A stretch of 64,000 nt of DNA. Origin: Halobaculum litoreum. Its GTDB lineage: Archaea > Halobacteriota > Halobacteria > Halobacteriales > Haloferacaceae. Shown one piece after another: positions 8,817 through 17,256 of this stretch (within the stretch, counting starts at the first letter, position 1; each line of letters starts with the position of its first letter). The DNA is taken from assembly GCF_030127125.1 (NCBI RefSeq), contig NZ_CP126156.1:1240001-1304000 (forward strand), given 5' to 3'. Below the pieces are notes generated by a model. That model ran no database searches and was not told where the DNA came from. It saw nothing but the letters and a program-made list of their open reading frames with translations. Made by a program: the position numbers and the translations under genes.

Positions 8817-9695
8817 ATGGTTACCGCCCGCGCACCCGCGACCAGCGCGAACCTCGGCAGCGGCTTCGACACCTTCGGCGTCGCCCTCTCGCACCCGGCC
8901 GACACCGTCACCGTCGAGCGCGCGGAGGAGACGACGATCGAGGTCAGCGGGGCGGGCGCCCGGTACATCCCGACCGAGCCGAAGAAGAACGTCGTCGGCG
9001 CCGTCGCCGACGCGCTCGACGCGCCGGCCCACATCCACATCGACAAGGGCGTGCGCCCCTCCTCGGGGCTCGGCTCGTCGGCCGCCTCCGCGGCCGCGGC
9101 GGCGGTCGCGCTGAACGACCTGTACGACAGGGGGTACAGCGCACACGACCTCGTCCCGGTCGCCGCCGAGGGCGAGGCCGTCGTCTCCGGCGAGGCGCAC
9201 GCCGACAACGTCGCCCCCGCCCTGCTCGGCGGGTTCACCGTCGTCCGCAGCGACGACGGCGCCACGAGCGTCGACGCGGAGCTCCCGCTGGTCGCGTGTC
9301 TCCCGGAGGTCGTCGTCTCGACGCGCGACGCCCGCCGGGTGGTGCCGGAGTCGCTGTCGATGGCGGACCACGTCGAGACGGTCGGCAACGCCGCCACGCT
9401 CACCGCGGGGATGTGCCGGTCGGACCCGGAGCTGGTCGGACGCGGCATGGACGACCCCGTCGTCACGCCGGCGCGCGCGGAGCTGATCACGGGGTACGCC
9501 GACGTCCGGGAGGCGGCGCTCGACGCGGGCGCGACCGGCGTCACGGTCAGCGGCGCCGGGCCGAGCGTCCTCGCGGTGTGTGAACCGGGGCGCCGGCGGA
9601 GCGTCGCCGCGGCGACGGTCGAGGCGTTCGCCGACGCCGGGGTCGGCGCGCGCGCCTACCAGACGGAGGTCGGTTCGGGCGCGACGGTGCTGTAG
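8817..9695 (+). CDS. thrB: Homoserine kinase
   Basis: This 292-aa GHMP kinase phosphorylates homoserine with ATP in the threonine pathway. Family motifs are the N-terminal RAPATSANLGSGFDTFGVAL (residues 5-24), the ATP-binding glycine/serine loop PSSGLGSSAASA (81-92), and the C-terminal GVTVSGAGPSVLAV. The ATG at 8817 was chosen over an in-frame upstream start because a TTTTGA box lies about 28 nt before it and MVTARAPATSAN is the standard N-terminus. Next comes a convergent DCC-family gene, and no other threonine genes are adjacent. Confidence 0.95.
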   Translation: MVTARAPATSANLGSGFDTFGVALSHPADTVTVERAEETTIEVSGAGARYIPTEPKKNVVGAVADALDAPAHIHIDKGVRPSSGLGSSAASAAAAAVALNDLYDRGYSAHDLVPVAAEGEAVVSGEAHADNVAPALLGGFTVVRSDDGATSVDAELPLVACLPEVVVSTRDARRVVPESLSMADHVETVGNAATLTAGMCRSDPELVGRGMDDPVVTPARAELITGYADVREAALDAGATGVTVSGAGPSVLAVCEPGRRRSVAAATVEAFADAGVGARAYQTEVGSGATVL

Positions 9696-9717
9696 GCGCC
9701 GGCGCCCGCGCCGACGC

Positions 9718-10167
9718 TCACTCCAGCGCGCGCTCGGCGAAGCGCTCCCTGACCTCCGGCTCCGGCACCTCGCAGGCGTCCTTCTTCCCGAACACGTCGT
9801 ACCGGTACTCGGCGACCAGATCGTACACCGCGTCGCGCACGCCGAGCGGGAGCCACCGGCCCGCCCACGCGAGGCGCCACGGGAGGCCGAGGCGACGGGC
9901 GACCCGCAGCGCCGCGGTCGACTTCCGGTACGTCTCGTCGCCCTCCACGAGCACGAACGAGTCGTGGTCCGCGGTCGGCAGCCCGCGCTCGCGGAGGAGC
10001 GCCTGCCCCACGGGGGAGTCCAGCGGCGCGAACCGGAAGACGCCGGCGTCGTCGTGGCGAACGAGGAACCGGATCGTCCGGTGACAGAGGTTACAGACAC
10101 CGTCGAACAGGATCACCGGGTGTCGGTGGGGGTCGACGTCGGCGAGCGGGTCCGCGTCCTCGGCCAT
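9718..10167 (-). CDS. DCC family thiol-disulfide oxidoreductase-like protein (DUF393)
   Basis: This 149-aa protein has the DUF393/DCC signature: VILFDGVCNLCHRTIRFL with the paired cysteines at residues 25 and 28, then a conserved DSFVLVE strand and a C-terminal YDVFGKKDACEVP segment with one more Cys. DCC proteins are predicted thioredoxin-fold oxidoreductases; their partners are unknown. The ATG at 10167 is preceded at about 27 nt by a TTGAAA box, which favours it over longer in-frame starts. It converges on thrB. Confidence 0.9.
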   Translation of the reverse strand: MAEDADPLADVDPHRHPVILFDGVCNLCHRTIRFLVRHDDAGVFRFAPLDSPVGQALLRERGLPTADHDSFVLVEGDETYRKSTAALRVARRLGLPWRLAWAGRWLPLGVRDAVYDLVAEYRYDVFGKKDACEVPEPEVRERFAERALE

Positions 10168-10423
10168 ACCGTGGCGTAGGTGCCTGCCGGGTTTCAACGT
10201 CGCGGCTGGCCGCGGGGTCGCGACGTCGTGCCGTAGCGTGGCGTCGCAACCGGTTCTGTGCGGCGGCGGGCGGGCGACACGCTCCGGGATCCGCGGGACG
10301 GCGTGTCGCACACCCGCGTGCGCCCCGCGGCCGGCGTCACGTCACGGCCGGGGGCTGTGGGCGCGTGTTCGGCGAAAAGCGTTCGCGGTGCGGGGTGGGC
10401 GCTCGGGCGGGGGCGGGGCCGGC
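10168..10423. other. 256-bp gap between pdxS and DCC genes
   Basis: This very GC-rich gap separates two minus-strand genes. Its 10180-10200 part carries the likely promoter of the DCC-family gene. The rest contains no ORF with sensible composition and no recognisable RNA. Confidence 0.3.
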
Positions 10424-11332
10424 TCAGACGCCGCGGCCCTGGAGCTTCTCCTCCTCGGGCATCGTCTCGTTGGCTTGGCCCTTCATGCCGGAGCCGATGT
10501 CGGTGGCGATCTCGACGAGCGTGTCGGGGTCGTCGTAGTTGTTGACCGCCTGCACGACCGCCTCGCCCATCGCCGTCGGGTCCTCGGCGCCGAAGATGCC
10601 GGAGCCGACGAAGATGCCGTCACAGCCGTGCTGCATCATCAGCGCGGCGTCGGCGGGCGTCGCGATGCCGCCGGCGGCGAAGTTGACGACCGGGAGGCGA
10701 CCCATGTCGGCCGTCTCGTGGACCAGATCGCGGGGCGCCTCGTTGTTCCGGGCCCACTCCTCGCGCTCCTCGTACGCCATGCCGGAGAGCTTGCGGATGG
10801 CGCGCTGGATGTTGCGCTGGTGGGTGACGGCCTGGTTCACGTCGCCGGTGCCGGCCTCGCCTTTGGTGCGGATCATCGCCGCGCCCTCGTCGATGCGCCG
10901 CAGCGCCTCGCCGAGGTTGCGGGCGCCGCAGACGAACGGCGCGGTGAACTCGCGCTTGTCGATGTGGTACCGCTCGTCGGCGGTCGTGAGCACCTCGGAC
11001 TCGTCGACCATGTCGGCGCCGGCGGCCTCGAGGATCTGCGCCTCGGCGGTGTGGCCGATGCGGGCCTTCCCCATCACCGGGATGGAGACCTCGTCGATGA
11101 CCTCCCGCAGTTTGCCGGGGTCGGCCATCCGGGCGACGCCGCCGCGCTTGCGGATGTCCGCCGGCACCGATTCGAGGTGCATGACCGCGACCGCGCCCGC
11201 GTCCTCGGCGATGCGGGCCTGCTCGCGGCTGACGACGTCCATGATGACGCCGCCCTTCTGCATCCGCGCGAACCCGCGCTTGACGAGGTCGGTCCCCCGT
11301 CGAAGCTCCTCCAGATCGGTCTCCTCGCTCAT
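10424..11332 (-). CDS. pdxS: Pyridoxal 5'-phosphate synthase lyase subunit PdxS
   Basis: This 302-aa (beta/alpha)8-barrel protein joins ribose-5-phosphate, glyceraldehyde-3-phosphate and ammonia into pyridoxal phosphate, working in a 12-mer with the glutaminase PdxT, which is not encoded here. Family blocks seen are [34 protein letters not shown], the catalytic-lysine region [15 protein letters not shown] and the phosphate loop [15 protein letters not shown]. Length and ends are standard. The ATG at 11332 has a TTAAG box about 26 nt before it, and an inverted repeat lies between box and start (see next entry). Confidence 0.97.
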   Translation of the reverse strand: MSEETDLEELRRGTDLVKRGFARMQKGGVIMDVVSREQARIAEDAGAVAVMHLESVPADIRKRGGVARMADPGKLREVIDEVSIPVMGKARIGHTAEAQILEAAGADMVDESEVLTTADERYHIDKREFTAPFVCGARNLGEALRRIDEGAAMIRTKGEAGTGDVNQAVTHQRNIQRAIRKLSGMAYEEREEWARNNEAPRDLVHETADMGRLPVVNFAAGGIATPADAALMMQHGCDGIFVGSGIFGAEDPTAMGEAVVQAVNNYDDPDTLVEIATDIGSGMKGQANETMPEEEKLQGRGV

Positions 11333-11341
11333 ACCTCCGCT

Positions 11342-11355
11342 TACGCTTCTGCGTA
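11342..11355. promoter_or_regulatory. Inverted repeat in the pdxS promoter (candidate operator)
   Basis: TACGC-TTCT-GCGTA is a perfect 5-bp inverted repeat directly downstream of the TTAAG box (11356-11360) and 10 bp before the pdxS start codon. It would cover the transcription start of a leaderless mRNA, a common place for a repressor site. No regulator is known for it, so its role is inference. Confidence 0.4.
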
Positions 11356-11440
11356 CTTAACGGGTGTCCTTCCGCCGGGTAGGGCCGACCGCCGGCGGGC
11401 CCGCACGACGCCCTCGGGCGGCGCGACGGCGGCTCGCGGC

Positions 11441-13837
11441 TCAGCGGTCGGCCGCCAGCGCCTGGTCGATCCGGCGCTCCACCTGCGGGAGCCGCCGCTC
11501 GACCAGCTCGGGGTGGTCGGGCAGGTTCTCGCGGTTCCGCTCGATGGCGTCCGCAATGGCGGCCGTCCGCTCGCGCAGCCCCCGGAGCCGGTTGTCCGCC
11601 GCGGCCGCGTCGCCCGCCTGCGCCGCCTCGTTCGCGCGCCGCGCCGCCTGTGTCCCCGCCTCCAGCGCGCGCAACAGGCCGGTGAACCGGTCCGGCTGGA
11701 AGGCGAGGTCGTCGCGGTCGTCACCCTCGTCGTCGGACGCGGTCGTGTTCGTCGTCGAGTCCGTCGAGTTCGTCGACCCGACCCGCCCGGTCGTGGAGTC
11801 GGTGGTGTTCGTCGTGTCGGTGGCGTTGATCGTGTCGGTGGTGTTCGTCGTGTCCTCCACCGAGTCGTCGACGTCGTCGGTCGTGGAGTCGGTCTCGTCC
11901 ACGGTCGTCTCGGCCGTCTCCCGCAGGACGGCCTCGGCGGCCTCCGCGGCGTCGCCCCCCTGCTCGCTCGTGCTGTCGGGGACGTCGACCTCGTCGATGC
12001 CGTCGGCGTCGCCGTCCTCGAACACGGCCGCCTGCGCCGTCGTCTCGGTCAGGAGGGTGAGCAGGAACGACGTGAGCGACGCCTTCCCCGTGCGGACGTC
12101 CGCCAGCGTCGCCGTCGCCTGGTCGGCGCGGGGGTTCACCCGGAACGCCCCGACCCCGCCCTCGTCGTCCTCGACCTCCGCGGTGTAGGCGCCGTCGCGG
12201 TGGGCGTACAGCGACACCTCGCCGGCGTCGGCCGCGTCGGGCGCCAGCGGCGCGTCGTACACCGCGCCGGCGGCGTCGTCGTCGACCCGGACGCGGGCGA
12301 GCCCCGGCCCGTCGGCCGCCGGCGACGCCCGCACCTTCACCGCGTCCTCGTTGGCGGCGACGACGACCTCGCCGTCGACGCCGGCGGTCGTCGCCTCCCC
12401 GTCGTCGGTGTGGGCGAGGCCCTGACTGTACGGCGCGACGCCGGCCCCGTTGACGGTGAGCCGGTGGTCGCCCTCCGGCACGTCACGAAGCGCGACGACC
12501 CCGTTGAACGTCGGCACCGCGACGGGGTCCGACTCCAGCAGCGCGACGCCCTCCACGCGCGGCTCGGCCGTCTCGACGCCGTTGCTGCCGGGCGCGTCGT
12601 CGGTGGTCGTCGCCTCCCGGAGCAGGCCGACCACGTCGCCGGCGAGCCCGGTCACGTCAAGGTCGAACCGCTCGGACAGCGCCGAACGGTGGCGCGGGTC
12701 GGACACGTCCTCGATCGGGTTCCGGTAGCGCGGCTGGGTCTTCGGCGTCCCCGTCGTCGTGATGTGGGAGGCGATGGCGTCCTCCGCGAAGGAGGGGACC
12801 GCGAACTCGAAGGAGAGCTGCGGCCCGGTGAACTCCGCGACGGTCATCTCGGCCATCGGCACCAACTCGTAGGTGTAGTCCGCCTCGGGCGCCGTCTCCG
12901 AGCCGTCGAACGCGAACCGGTGGCCCGTCTCGCGCAGCGGGAGGTCGCCCGGCGGCGACGGGAGCCCCGCGAACGACTCGACGGTCATCCCCGCGGGGAC
13001 GAGGTGGTCGCGCGCGACGTTCGGCAGCTCCGGGTGCTCGTGGATCGGCGCGCCGTCGAGTTCGGGCATCGCGAACGGGAGCCGGTACCCCTCGCCGCGG
13101 GGGAGCCCGTACGCGGCGGGCAGGTCGGTGAGCGCGAGCGCGCCGTTGGAGATGTCCGGGATCTCCGTCGTGATCGGGAGGCGCTCGAAGGTGTCCTTCG
13201 TCTCGTTGACGCCCAGCGCCGACGAGTGGCTCCCCACCTCGCTGATGACGCTCGCCCGGTCCGTCTCGGGGTCGAGGAACTCGTTGTTCGGCACCGACCG
13301 CGAGTGGGCCGACGCGACGAAGAGCTGCGGGACCCCCCGCTCCGGGTCGCCCGACTCCTCCCCGACGTCGAGGAACACCTGGAGCAGTTCCCAGTCGTGC
13401 CAGTGGAAGTTGGTCGTGAACTGGTCGAACGCCGAGTAGAACCAGTACTGGACCACCGCCAGATCCGTGTCGGCGTACTCGACGACGTTGTAGAACGCGA
13501 CGCGGTGGGGCGGCTCGCCCGCCTCGTCGACGTCCCGGGAGTAGCCGTCGAAGGCGGCGAAGCCGTCGAGCACGGACTCGTCGCCGGACTCGGCCGCGTA
13601 CACGCGGGGGTCCGTCGGGAACCACCGCTCGCCCACGCCGAAGTAGAGGTCCGGCGCGTGGGCCGCCGCGAGCGTCCGCGCGCGGTCGCCCCCGACGGTC
13701 GCGGTTTCGACCTCGTCGCCCCCGCCGTCGCCACTCCCGTCGCCGCCGAACAGGCCGGCGCAGCCCGCCGTCGACGCCGCGCCCGCGGCGGCGCCGGCGG
13801 CGAGGAGCCGCCGTCTCGTCAGGTGTGTGTCGCTCAC
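11441..13837 (-). CDS. Large Tat lipoprotein with Thr/Asn-rich mucin-like stalk
   Basis: This 798-aa protein begins with a Tat signal (RRRLLAAGAAAGA) and a lipobox ending STAGC at about residue 25, so it is probably exported folded and anchored outside the membrane. Residues about 50-420 form a globular domain (tryptophan-rich near FHWHDWELLQVF) with a metal/aromatic-rich look, and a beta-rich region follows. Near residues 640-710 is a low-complexity D-T-T-N-rich stalk (DNA about 11745-11890) with many N-T-T/N-S-T sequons, then an alpha-helical C-terminal region. I know no function. It is followed downstream by pdxS and preceded by another Tat lipoprotein. Confidence 0.8.
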   Translation of the reverse strand: MSDTHLTRRRLLAAGAAAGAASTAGCAGLFGGDGSGDGGGDEVETATVGGDRARTLAAAHAPDLYFGVGERWFPTDPRVYAAESGDESVLDGFAAFDGYSRDVDEAGEPPHRVAFYNVVEYADTDLAVVQYWFYSAFDQFTTNFHWHDWELLQVFLDVGEESGDPERGVPQLFVASAHSRSVPNNEFLDPETDRASVISEVGSHSSALGVNETKDTFERLPITTEIPDISNGALALTDLPAAYGLPRGEGYRLPFAMPELDGAPIHEHPELPNVARDHLVPAGMTVESFAGLPSPPGDLPLRETGHRFAFDGSETAPEADYTYELVPMAEMTVAEFTGPQLSFEFAVPSFAEDAIASHITTTGTPKTQPRYRNPIEDVSDPRHRSALSERFDLDVTGLAGDVVGLLREATTTDDAPGSNGVETAEPRVEGVALLESDPVAVPTFNGVVALRDVPEGDHRLTVNGAGVAPYSQGLAHTDDGEATTAGVDGEVVVAANEDAVKVRASPAADGPGLARVRVDDDAAGAVYDAPLAPDAADAGEVSLYAHRDGAYTAEVEDDEGGVGAFRVNPRADQATATLADVRTGKASLTSFLLTLLTETTAQAAVFEDGDADGIDEVDVPDSTSEQGGDAAEAAEAVLRETAETTVDETDSTTDDVDDSVEDTTNTTDTINATDTTNTTDSTTGRVGSTNSTDSTTNTTASDDEGDDRDDLAFQPDRFTGLLRALEAGTQAARRANEAAQAGDAAAADNRLRGLRERTAAIADAIERNRENLPDHPELVERRLPQVERRIDQALAADR

Positions 13838-13963
13838 TGGTGCTGGAACCCCTGGCTGTCGGCGGGGTTGCCGGGGACGGCTGAAAACTCCGTCGGCCCG
13901 CGGGGTCGGCGCCGTCGCCGCGGTCGACGGCCCCCGTGGGGGCGGCCGTGGTCGGCGCCGCGG

Positions 13964-14641
13964 TCACGCGGACCCCTCGTGGACCAGCGCCCGCATCATC
14001 GCGCGCACGTCGGTCTCCTGTCCGGTGAGCACGCTCGGGTAGCCGCCGACGGCGACGACGAAGTCGGGGCCGGCCCGGACCGCCTCGGCGACGTGGAGGG
14101 TCACCTGCACCGAGACGCCGTCGGCGACGGTCGCGTCGGCCGTGAACAGCCCGACCGGGGTGTCGGTGCCCAGGACCGTGACCGTCTCCTCGCCCGCCGA
14201 CCGGAGGTCGCCGATCCCGTCGTAACGGGCCAGCAGGCGCTCGGCCAACTCGCGGGTGCCGAGGTCCCCGACGGGGTTGAACGTCCGGTCGGCGATCTCG
14301 ACCGCCGGCGTCGACAGCGCTGCGAAGACCGCGCCCCGGATCCGCTCGCCGAGGACGGTCACCGACTTGTCGTACTGTGCGAGCTGGTTCGTGACGACGA
14401 CCTCGCGGGTCTCGCCGGCGACGTCGAACTCACGGCGGACCTCGACCGGCTCGACGCGGTACTCCGCGAACCCGGTCTCCGCGAGCGTCGCCGCGGGGAC
14501 CGTCGCCGCCGACGCCGACAGCTCCAGCGGCTCCTCCCCGGCGATGACGCCGAGACAGCCGCTCGTCGCGAGCGCGCCGCCGAGCGCGAGCGTCCCCCCC
14601 GCGGCCCGCAGGAACTCCCGTCTGCGTGCCTTTCGTGGCAT
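13964..14641 (-). CDS. Tat lipoprotein, DUF6517-like
   Basis: This 225-aa protein starts MPRKARRREFLRAAGG, a Tat motif followed by a lipobox ending TSGC at about residue 28, so it is an exported lipid-anchored protein. The mature part is a single beta-rich domain resembling the haloarchaeal DUF6517 lipoproteins (recalled from memory, not searched). The function is unknown. The next lipoprotein gene lies 126 bp downstream in the same direction, and the two may form a unit. It is divergent from the radical SAM gene, with 147 bp between the start codons. Confidence 0.75.
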   Translation of the reverse strand: MPRKARRREFLRAAGGTLALGGALATSGCLGVIAGEEPLELSASAATVPAATLAETGFAEYRVEPVEVRREFDVAGETREVVVTNQLAQYDKSVTVLGERIRGAVFAALSTPAVEIADRTFNPVGDLGTRELAERLLARYDGIGDLRSAGEETVTVLGTDTPVGLFTADATVADGVSVQVTLHVAEAVRAGPDFVVAVGGYPSVLTGQETDVRAMMRALVHEGSA

Positions 14642-14788
14642 GCGCAGGGGTGAGCGGTGGAGCGGTATGAGCTTCGTGGTCCGTGGCTGGAGCCCACCAC
14701 GGAGCGATCCCCCGCGTCAACGCCTCACACGACCGTACGAGGGGTATCGCACCGCTTTTTGCGCTCGGCCCGAAACACCGGGTAACTG

Positions 14789-15784
14789 ATGATCTCGAAG
14801 GGCTGTGAACAGTGCTCCAAGGGCGGGAAGATGGTGCTGTTCGTGTACGGCTACTGCGACCAGCGCGACTGCTTCTACTGTCCGCTCGGGGAGAACCGCA
14901 AGAACGTCACCGACGTGTACGCCAACGAGCGCCTCGTCGAGTCCGACGAGGACGTCATCGAGGAGGCCAAGCGGATGTCGGCGCTGGGCACCTCGATCAC
15001 CGGCGGCGAGCCACAGGAGGCGATGGACAAGACCTGTCGGTACCTCCGGCTGCTGAAAGAGGAGTTCGGCGAGGACCACCACACCCACCTCTACACGGGG
15101 ATCACGGGCGGGCGCGAGAACATGCGCCGCCTCTCGGAGGCCGGCCTCGACGAGATCCGGTTCCACCCGCCGGTCGAGCAGTGGGGCGACCTCCACGGCA
15201 CCGAGTGGGAGGAGATCCTGTACGTCGCCCGCGAGGAGGGGCTGACGCCCGCGTTCGAGATCCCCGGCATCCGCGCCGAAGAGGAGTTCCTCGAGTTCCT
15301 CGACGAGGGCGCCGCCGAGTTCTGCAACGTCAACGAGTTCGAGATGTCCGACGGGAACTACCGCCGGATGCAAGAGCAGGGGTTCGAACTGCAGGAGGGG
15401 CACATGTCCGCCGTCGACGGCTCGAAGGAGGCGATCCTCGACGTGATGGGCGACCACGAGCGCGTCTACTTCTGCACCTCCGTGTTCAAGGACGCCGCCC
15501 AGCACCGCAACCGCCTGAAGCGGATGGCGCGCAACGTCCGCCGCCCGTTCGACGAGGTGACCGACGACGGCACGCTCGTGTACGGGAAGACGTACGCCAC
15601 CCCCGAGCGCATCCGCGATCTGGGCGTCCCCGAGGAGTTCTACACCGTGAAGTCGAACCACGTCGAGATCGCGTGGTGGCTGCTGGAGGAGATGGTCGAG
15701 GAGGGCGACCTCGACGACGGCGAGATCCTCGAACAGTACCCCACCTACGACGGCACCGTGATGGAGCGGACGCCGCTGGCGTGA
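14789..15784 (+). CDS. Radical SAM protein (COG2108-like)
   Basis: This 331-aa enzyme binds a [4Fe-4S] cluster and S-adenosylmethionine. The cluster cysteines are C23-X4-C28-X2-C31 (YCDQRDCFYC), one residue wider than the textbook CX3CX2C. An extra C6-X2-C9 pair sits at the N-terminus. SITGGEP near residue 72 is the SAM-binding GGE motif. It resembles archaeal proteins related to pyruvate-formate-lyase-activating enzymes whose substrates are unknown. It stands alone; the ATG at 14789 follows a T-rich box by about 33 nt. Confidence 0.88.
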   Translation: MISKGCEQCSKGGKMVLFVYGYCDQRDCFYCPLGENRKNVTDVYANERLVESDEDVIEEAKRMSALGTSITGGEPQEAMDKTCRYLRLLKEEFGEDHHTHLYTGITGGRENMRRLSEAGLDEIRFHPPVEQWGDLHGTEWEEILYVAREEGLTPAFEIPGIRAEEEFLEFLDEGAAEFCNVNEFEMSDGNYRRMQEQGFELQEGHMSAVDGSKEAILDVMGDHERVYFCTSVFKDAAQHRNRLKRMARNVRRPFDEVTDDGTLVYGKTYATPERIRDLGVPEEFYTVKSNHVEIAWWLLEEMVEEGDLDDGEILEQYPTYDGTVMERTPLA

Positions 15785-15883
15785 CCCCGATCCCGTCGGA
15801 TCGCTTACACCCCGCCGCCGCGTAGCCGCTCCCGTGAACGCGCACCGAAGCGGGTCGAGTGTCGCGGCCGCGGAGCCCCGCGA

Positions 15884-16447
15884 GTGAGCCGGTACCTCCG
15901 GGCGACGCTGTCGGCCCCCGGCGTGCGCGCCGGAGCGGCGGGCGGCCTCGTCACCGCGGCGTCGGCGCTCGTCGGCTACGTCCTCGTGCCGACGCTCGAC
16001 GCCGGCGGCGCGTTGCGCGACGGCTGGTGGCTGGGGTTCGAGACGTTGCTGGCCGGCGATCCGGCGTACGCGGCGGGCGTCCTGTTCGTCCCGGCGGCCG
16101 TCACCACCTGCCTGGGGGTCGGGGCCGCGCGCCGCCGGGGCGCCTCCCGCCGCCGCGCGGCGTTGGCCGTCGGCGGCGGGACCGTCGCCGTCGCCGCGCT
16201 CGCGGCGCTCGCCACGTTCCTGTCCGGGGTCCTGTTCGTCGCGGTCACGGTCGCGCTCGCCGCCGGGACGACCGTCGAGGGGGTGTTGGCGTTCCTCACG
16301 GTGGCCGTGTTCGGCGTCGCGTTCTTCGGCGTCTTCGGTGTCGTCGCCACCGTCGTCGTCGCCGCGCTGGTGGCCGCCGGCTGCGCGAGCGGCTGCGTGC
16401 TGGCGTTCGGCGTCGAACGGGCGCGTCGCGTCGCGCGGCGCTCCTGA
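15884..16447 (+). CDS. Multi-pass membrane protein, unknown
   Basis: This 187-aa protein, starting at a GTG, has four to five predicted membrane helices (about residues 18-36, 60-80, 92-128 as one or two helices, and 135-172). The short loops are rich in Arg on the presumed cytoplasmic side. I recognise no family. It ends 6 bp before the 3' end of the convergent NYN-domain gene. The very biased Ala/Val/Gly composition means it could be taken for a shadow ORF, but codon use and TM periodicity support it. Confidence 0.6.
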   Translation: MSRYLRATLSAPGVRAGAAGGLVTAASALVGYVLVPTLDAGGALRDGWWLGFETLLAGDPAYAAGVLFVPAAVTTCLGVGAARRRGASRRRAALAVGGGTVAVAALAALATFLSGVLFVAVTVALAAGTTVEGVLAFLTVAVFGVAFFGVFGVVATVVVAALVAAGCASGCVLAFGVERARRVARRS

Positions 16448-16453
16448 CGCGAC

Positions 16454-16990
16454 CTACTCCTCCAGCGTCACCGCCTCGTCGGCGCTCCGACGGAGCGCGT
16501 CCGACCGCCCGTAGCTCCCCGGCGCGATGGCGAGCGTCCGCAGGCCGTACTCGTTGGCGACCTCCAGCGCCGGCTTGAAGTCCGTGTCGCGTGAGGCGAC
16601 CGCGACCGTCGCGGCGCGGCGCTCGGCCGCGAACGTCGCCACGTCGACGGCGAGCTTCACGTCCACGTCGCCGCTCGTCGTCACCACCTGGAAGCCGTTG
16701 GCCTCGGCGGCCTGGACGAGGCCGGGCGTCGCGTGTTCGTCGAGGTACAGGCGCGCGGTGACGAGGTCGCCCTCGGCGCTCGCGGCCGCCCGCAGGTCCC
16801 CGAAGTCGACGTCGAACTCCTCGCGGAACACGTTCGGGCCGTCGACGAACAGCGCGACGCCGCGCGGCCGTGCGGGCGACCCGTCGCCGTCGCGCCACGG
16901 CCCCCGCGGCCCGGCGGCCGCCCCGTCGCCGGCCGCGCCGCTCGCGTCGCCGGCGCCCCGACCTCCGAACAGACGGTCGAACAGACCCAT
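16454..16990 (-). CDS. NYN domain protein (LabA/DUF88-like, PIN-fold)
   Basis: This 178-aa protein has a short GA-rich N-terminal tail and then a NYN (PIN-like) nuclease domain from about residue 45. The first acidic motif is ALFVDGPNVF, the middle acid is in SGDVDVKLAVDVATFA, and ASRDTDFKPALEVANEYG carries the last acids. These are the metal-binding aspartates of LabA/DUF88 proteins, which are predicted RNases. A role in RNA processing or decay is inferred from the family only. The start at 16990 gives the MGLFDRLFG leader common to such haloarchaeal proteins. Confidence 0.85.
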   Translation of the reverse strand: MGLFDRLFGGRGAGDASGAAGDGAAAGPRGPWRDGDGSPARPRGVALFVDGPNVFREEFDVDFGDLRAAASAEGDLVTARLYLDEHATPGLVQAAEANGFQVVTTSGDVDVKLAVDVATFAAERRAATVAVASRDTDFKPALEVANEYGLRTLAIAPGSYGRSDALRRSADEAVTLEE

Positions 16991-17256
16991 GGCCGTCGGT
17001 TCGTCGGGCGCCGGATACGAGTTCCGGAACCGATCCCCCTACTTGAGCGTTTTGTTCAGTGACTATTGACGCGATACCAACACGAGGGAGCGGGCCGCGA
17101 AACCGGTAGCTCGGTCCGCCTCTCGCCCGTCGCGGGGCACGCGTCGAGACCACGTCATGACCGTTCCTCTCGGTTTATTGATTGTAGTGTCTCGTATTAT
17201 ATTTGTTACAGATACAGTAGAATTAAGTAGGCTCCTCGACCCTGTGAAGTCGTCGC
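16991..17256. promoter_or_regulatory. AT-rich divergent promoter region of NYN gene and halolysin
   Basis: This 266-bp gap has an unusually AT-rich tract at 17171-17229, containing TTATAT (17197-17202) and TTAAGTA (17223-17229). The latter is about 30 nt before the halolysin ATG and is the likely TATA box. A poly-T/A cluster at 17048-17062 may serve the NYN gene. The size of the AT tract suggests a strong or regulated promoter, which fits a secreted protease. Confidence 0.5.

Noticed and set aside
10238..14653. A long plus-strand open frame across pdxS and two lipoprotein genes
   Set aside because: Composition is that of a shadow frame; it crosses three recognised minus-strand genes and their promoters.
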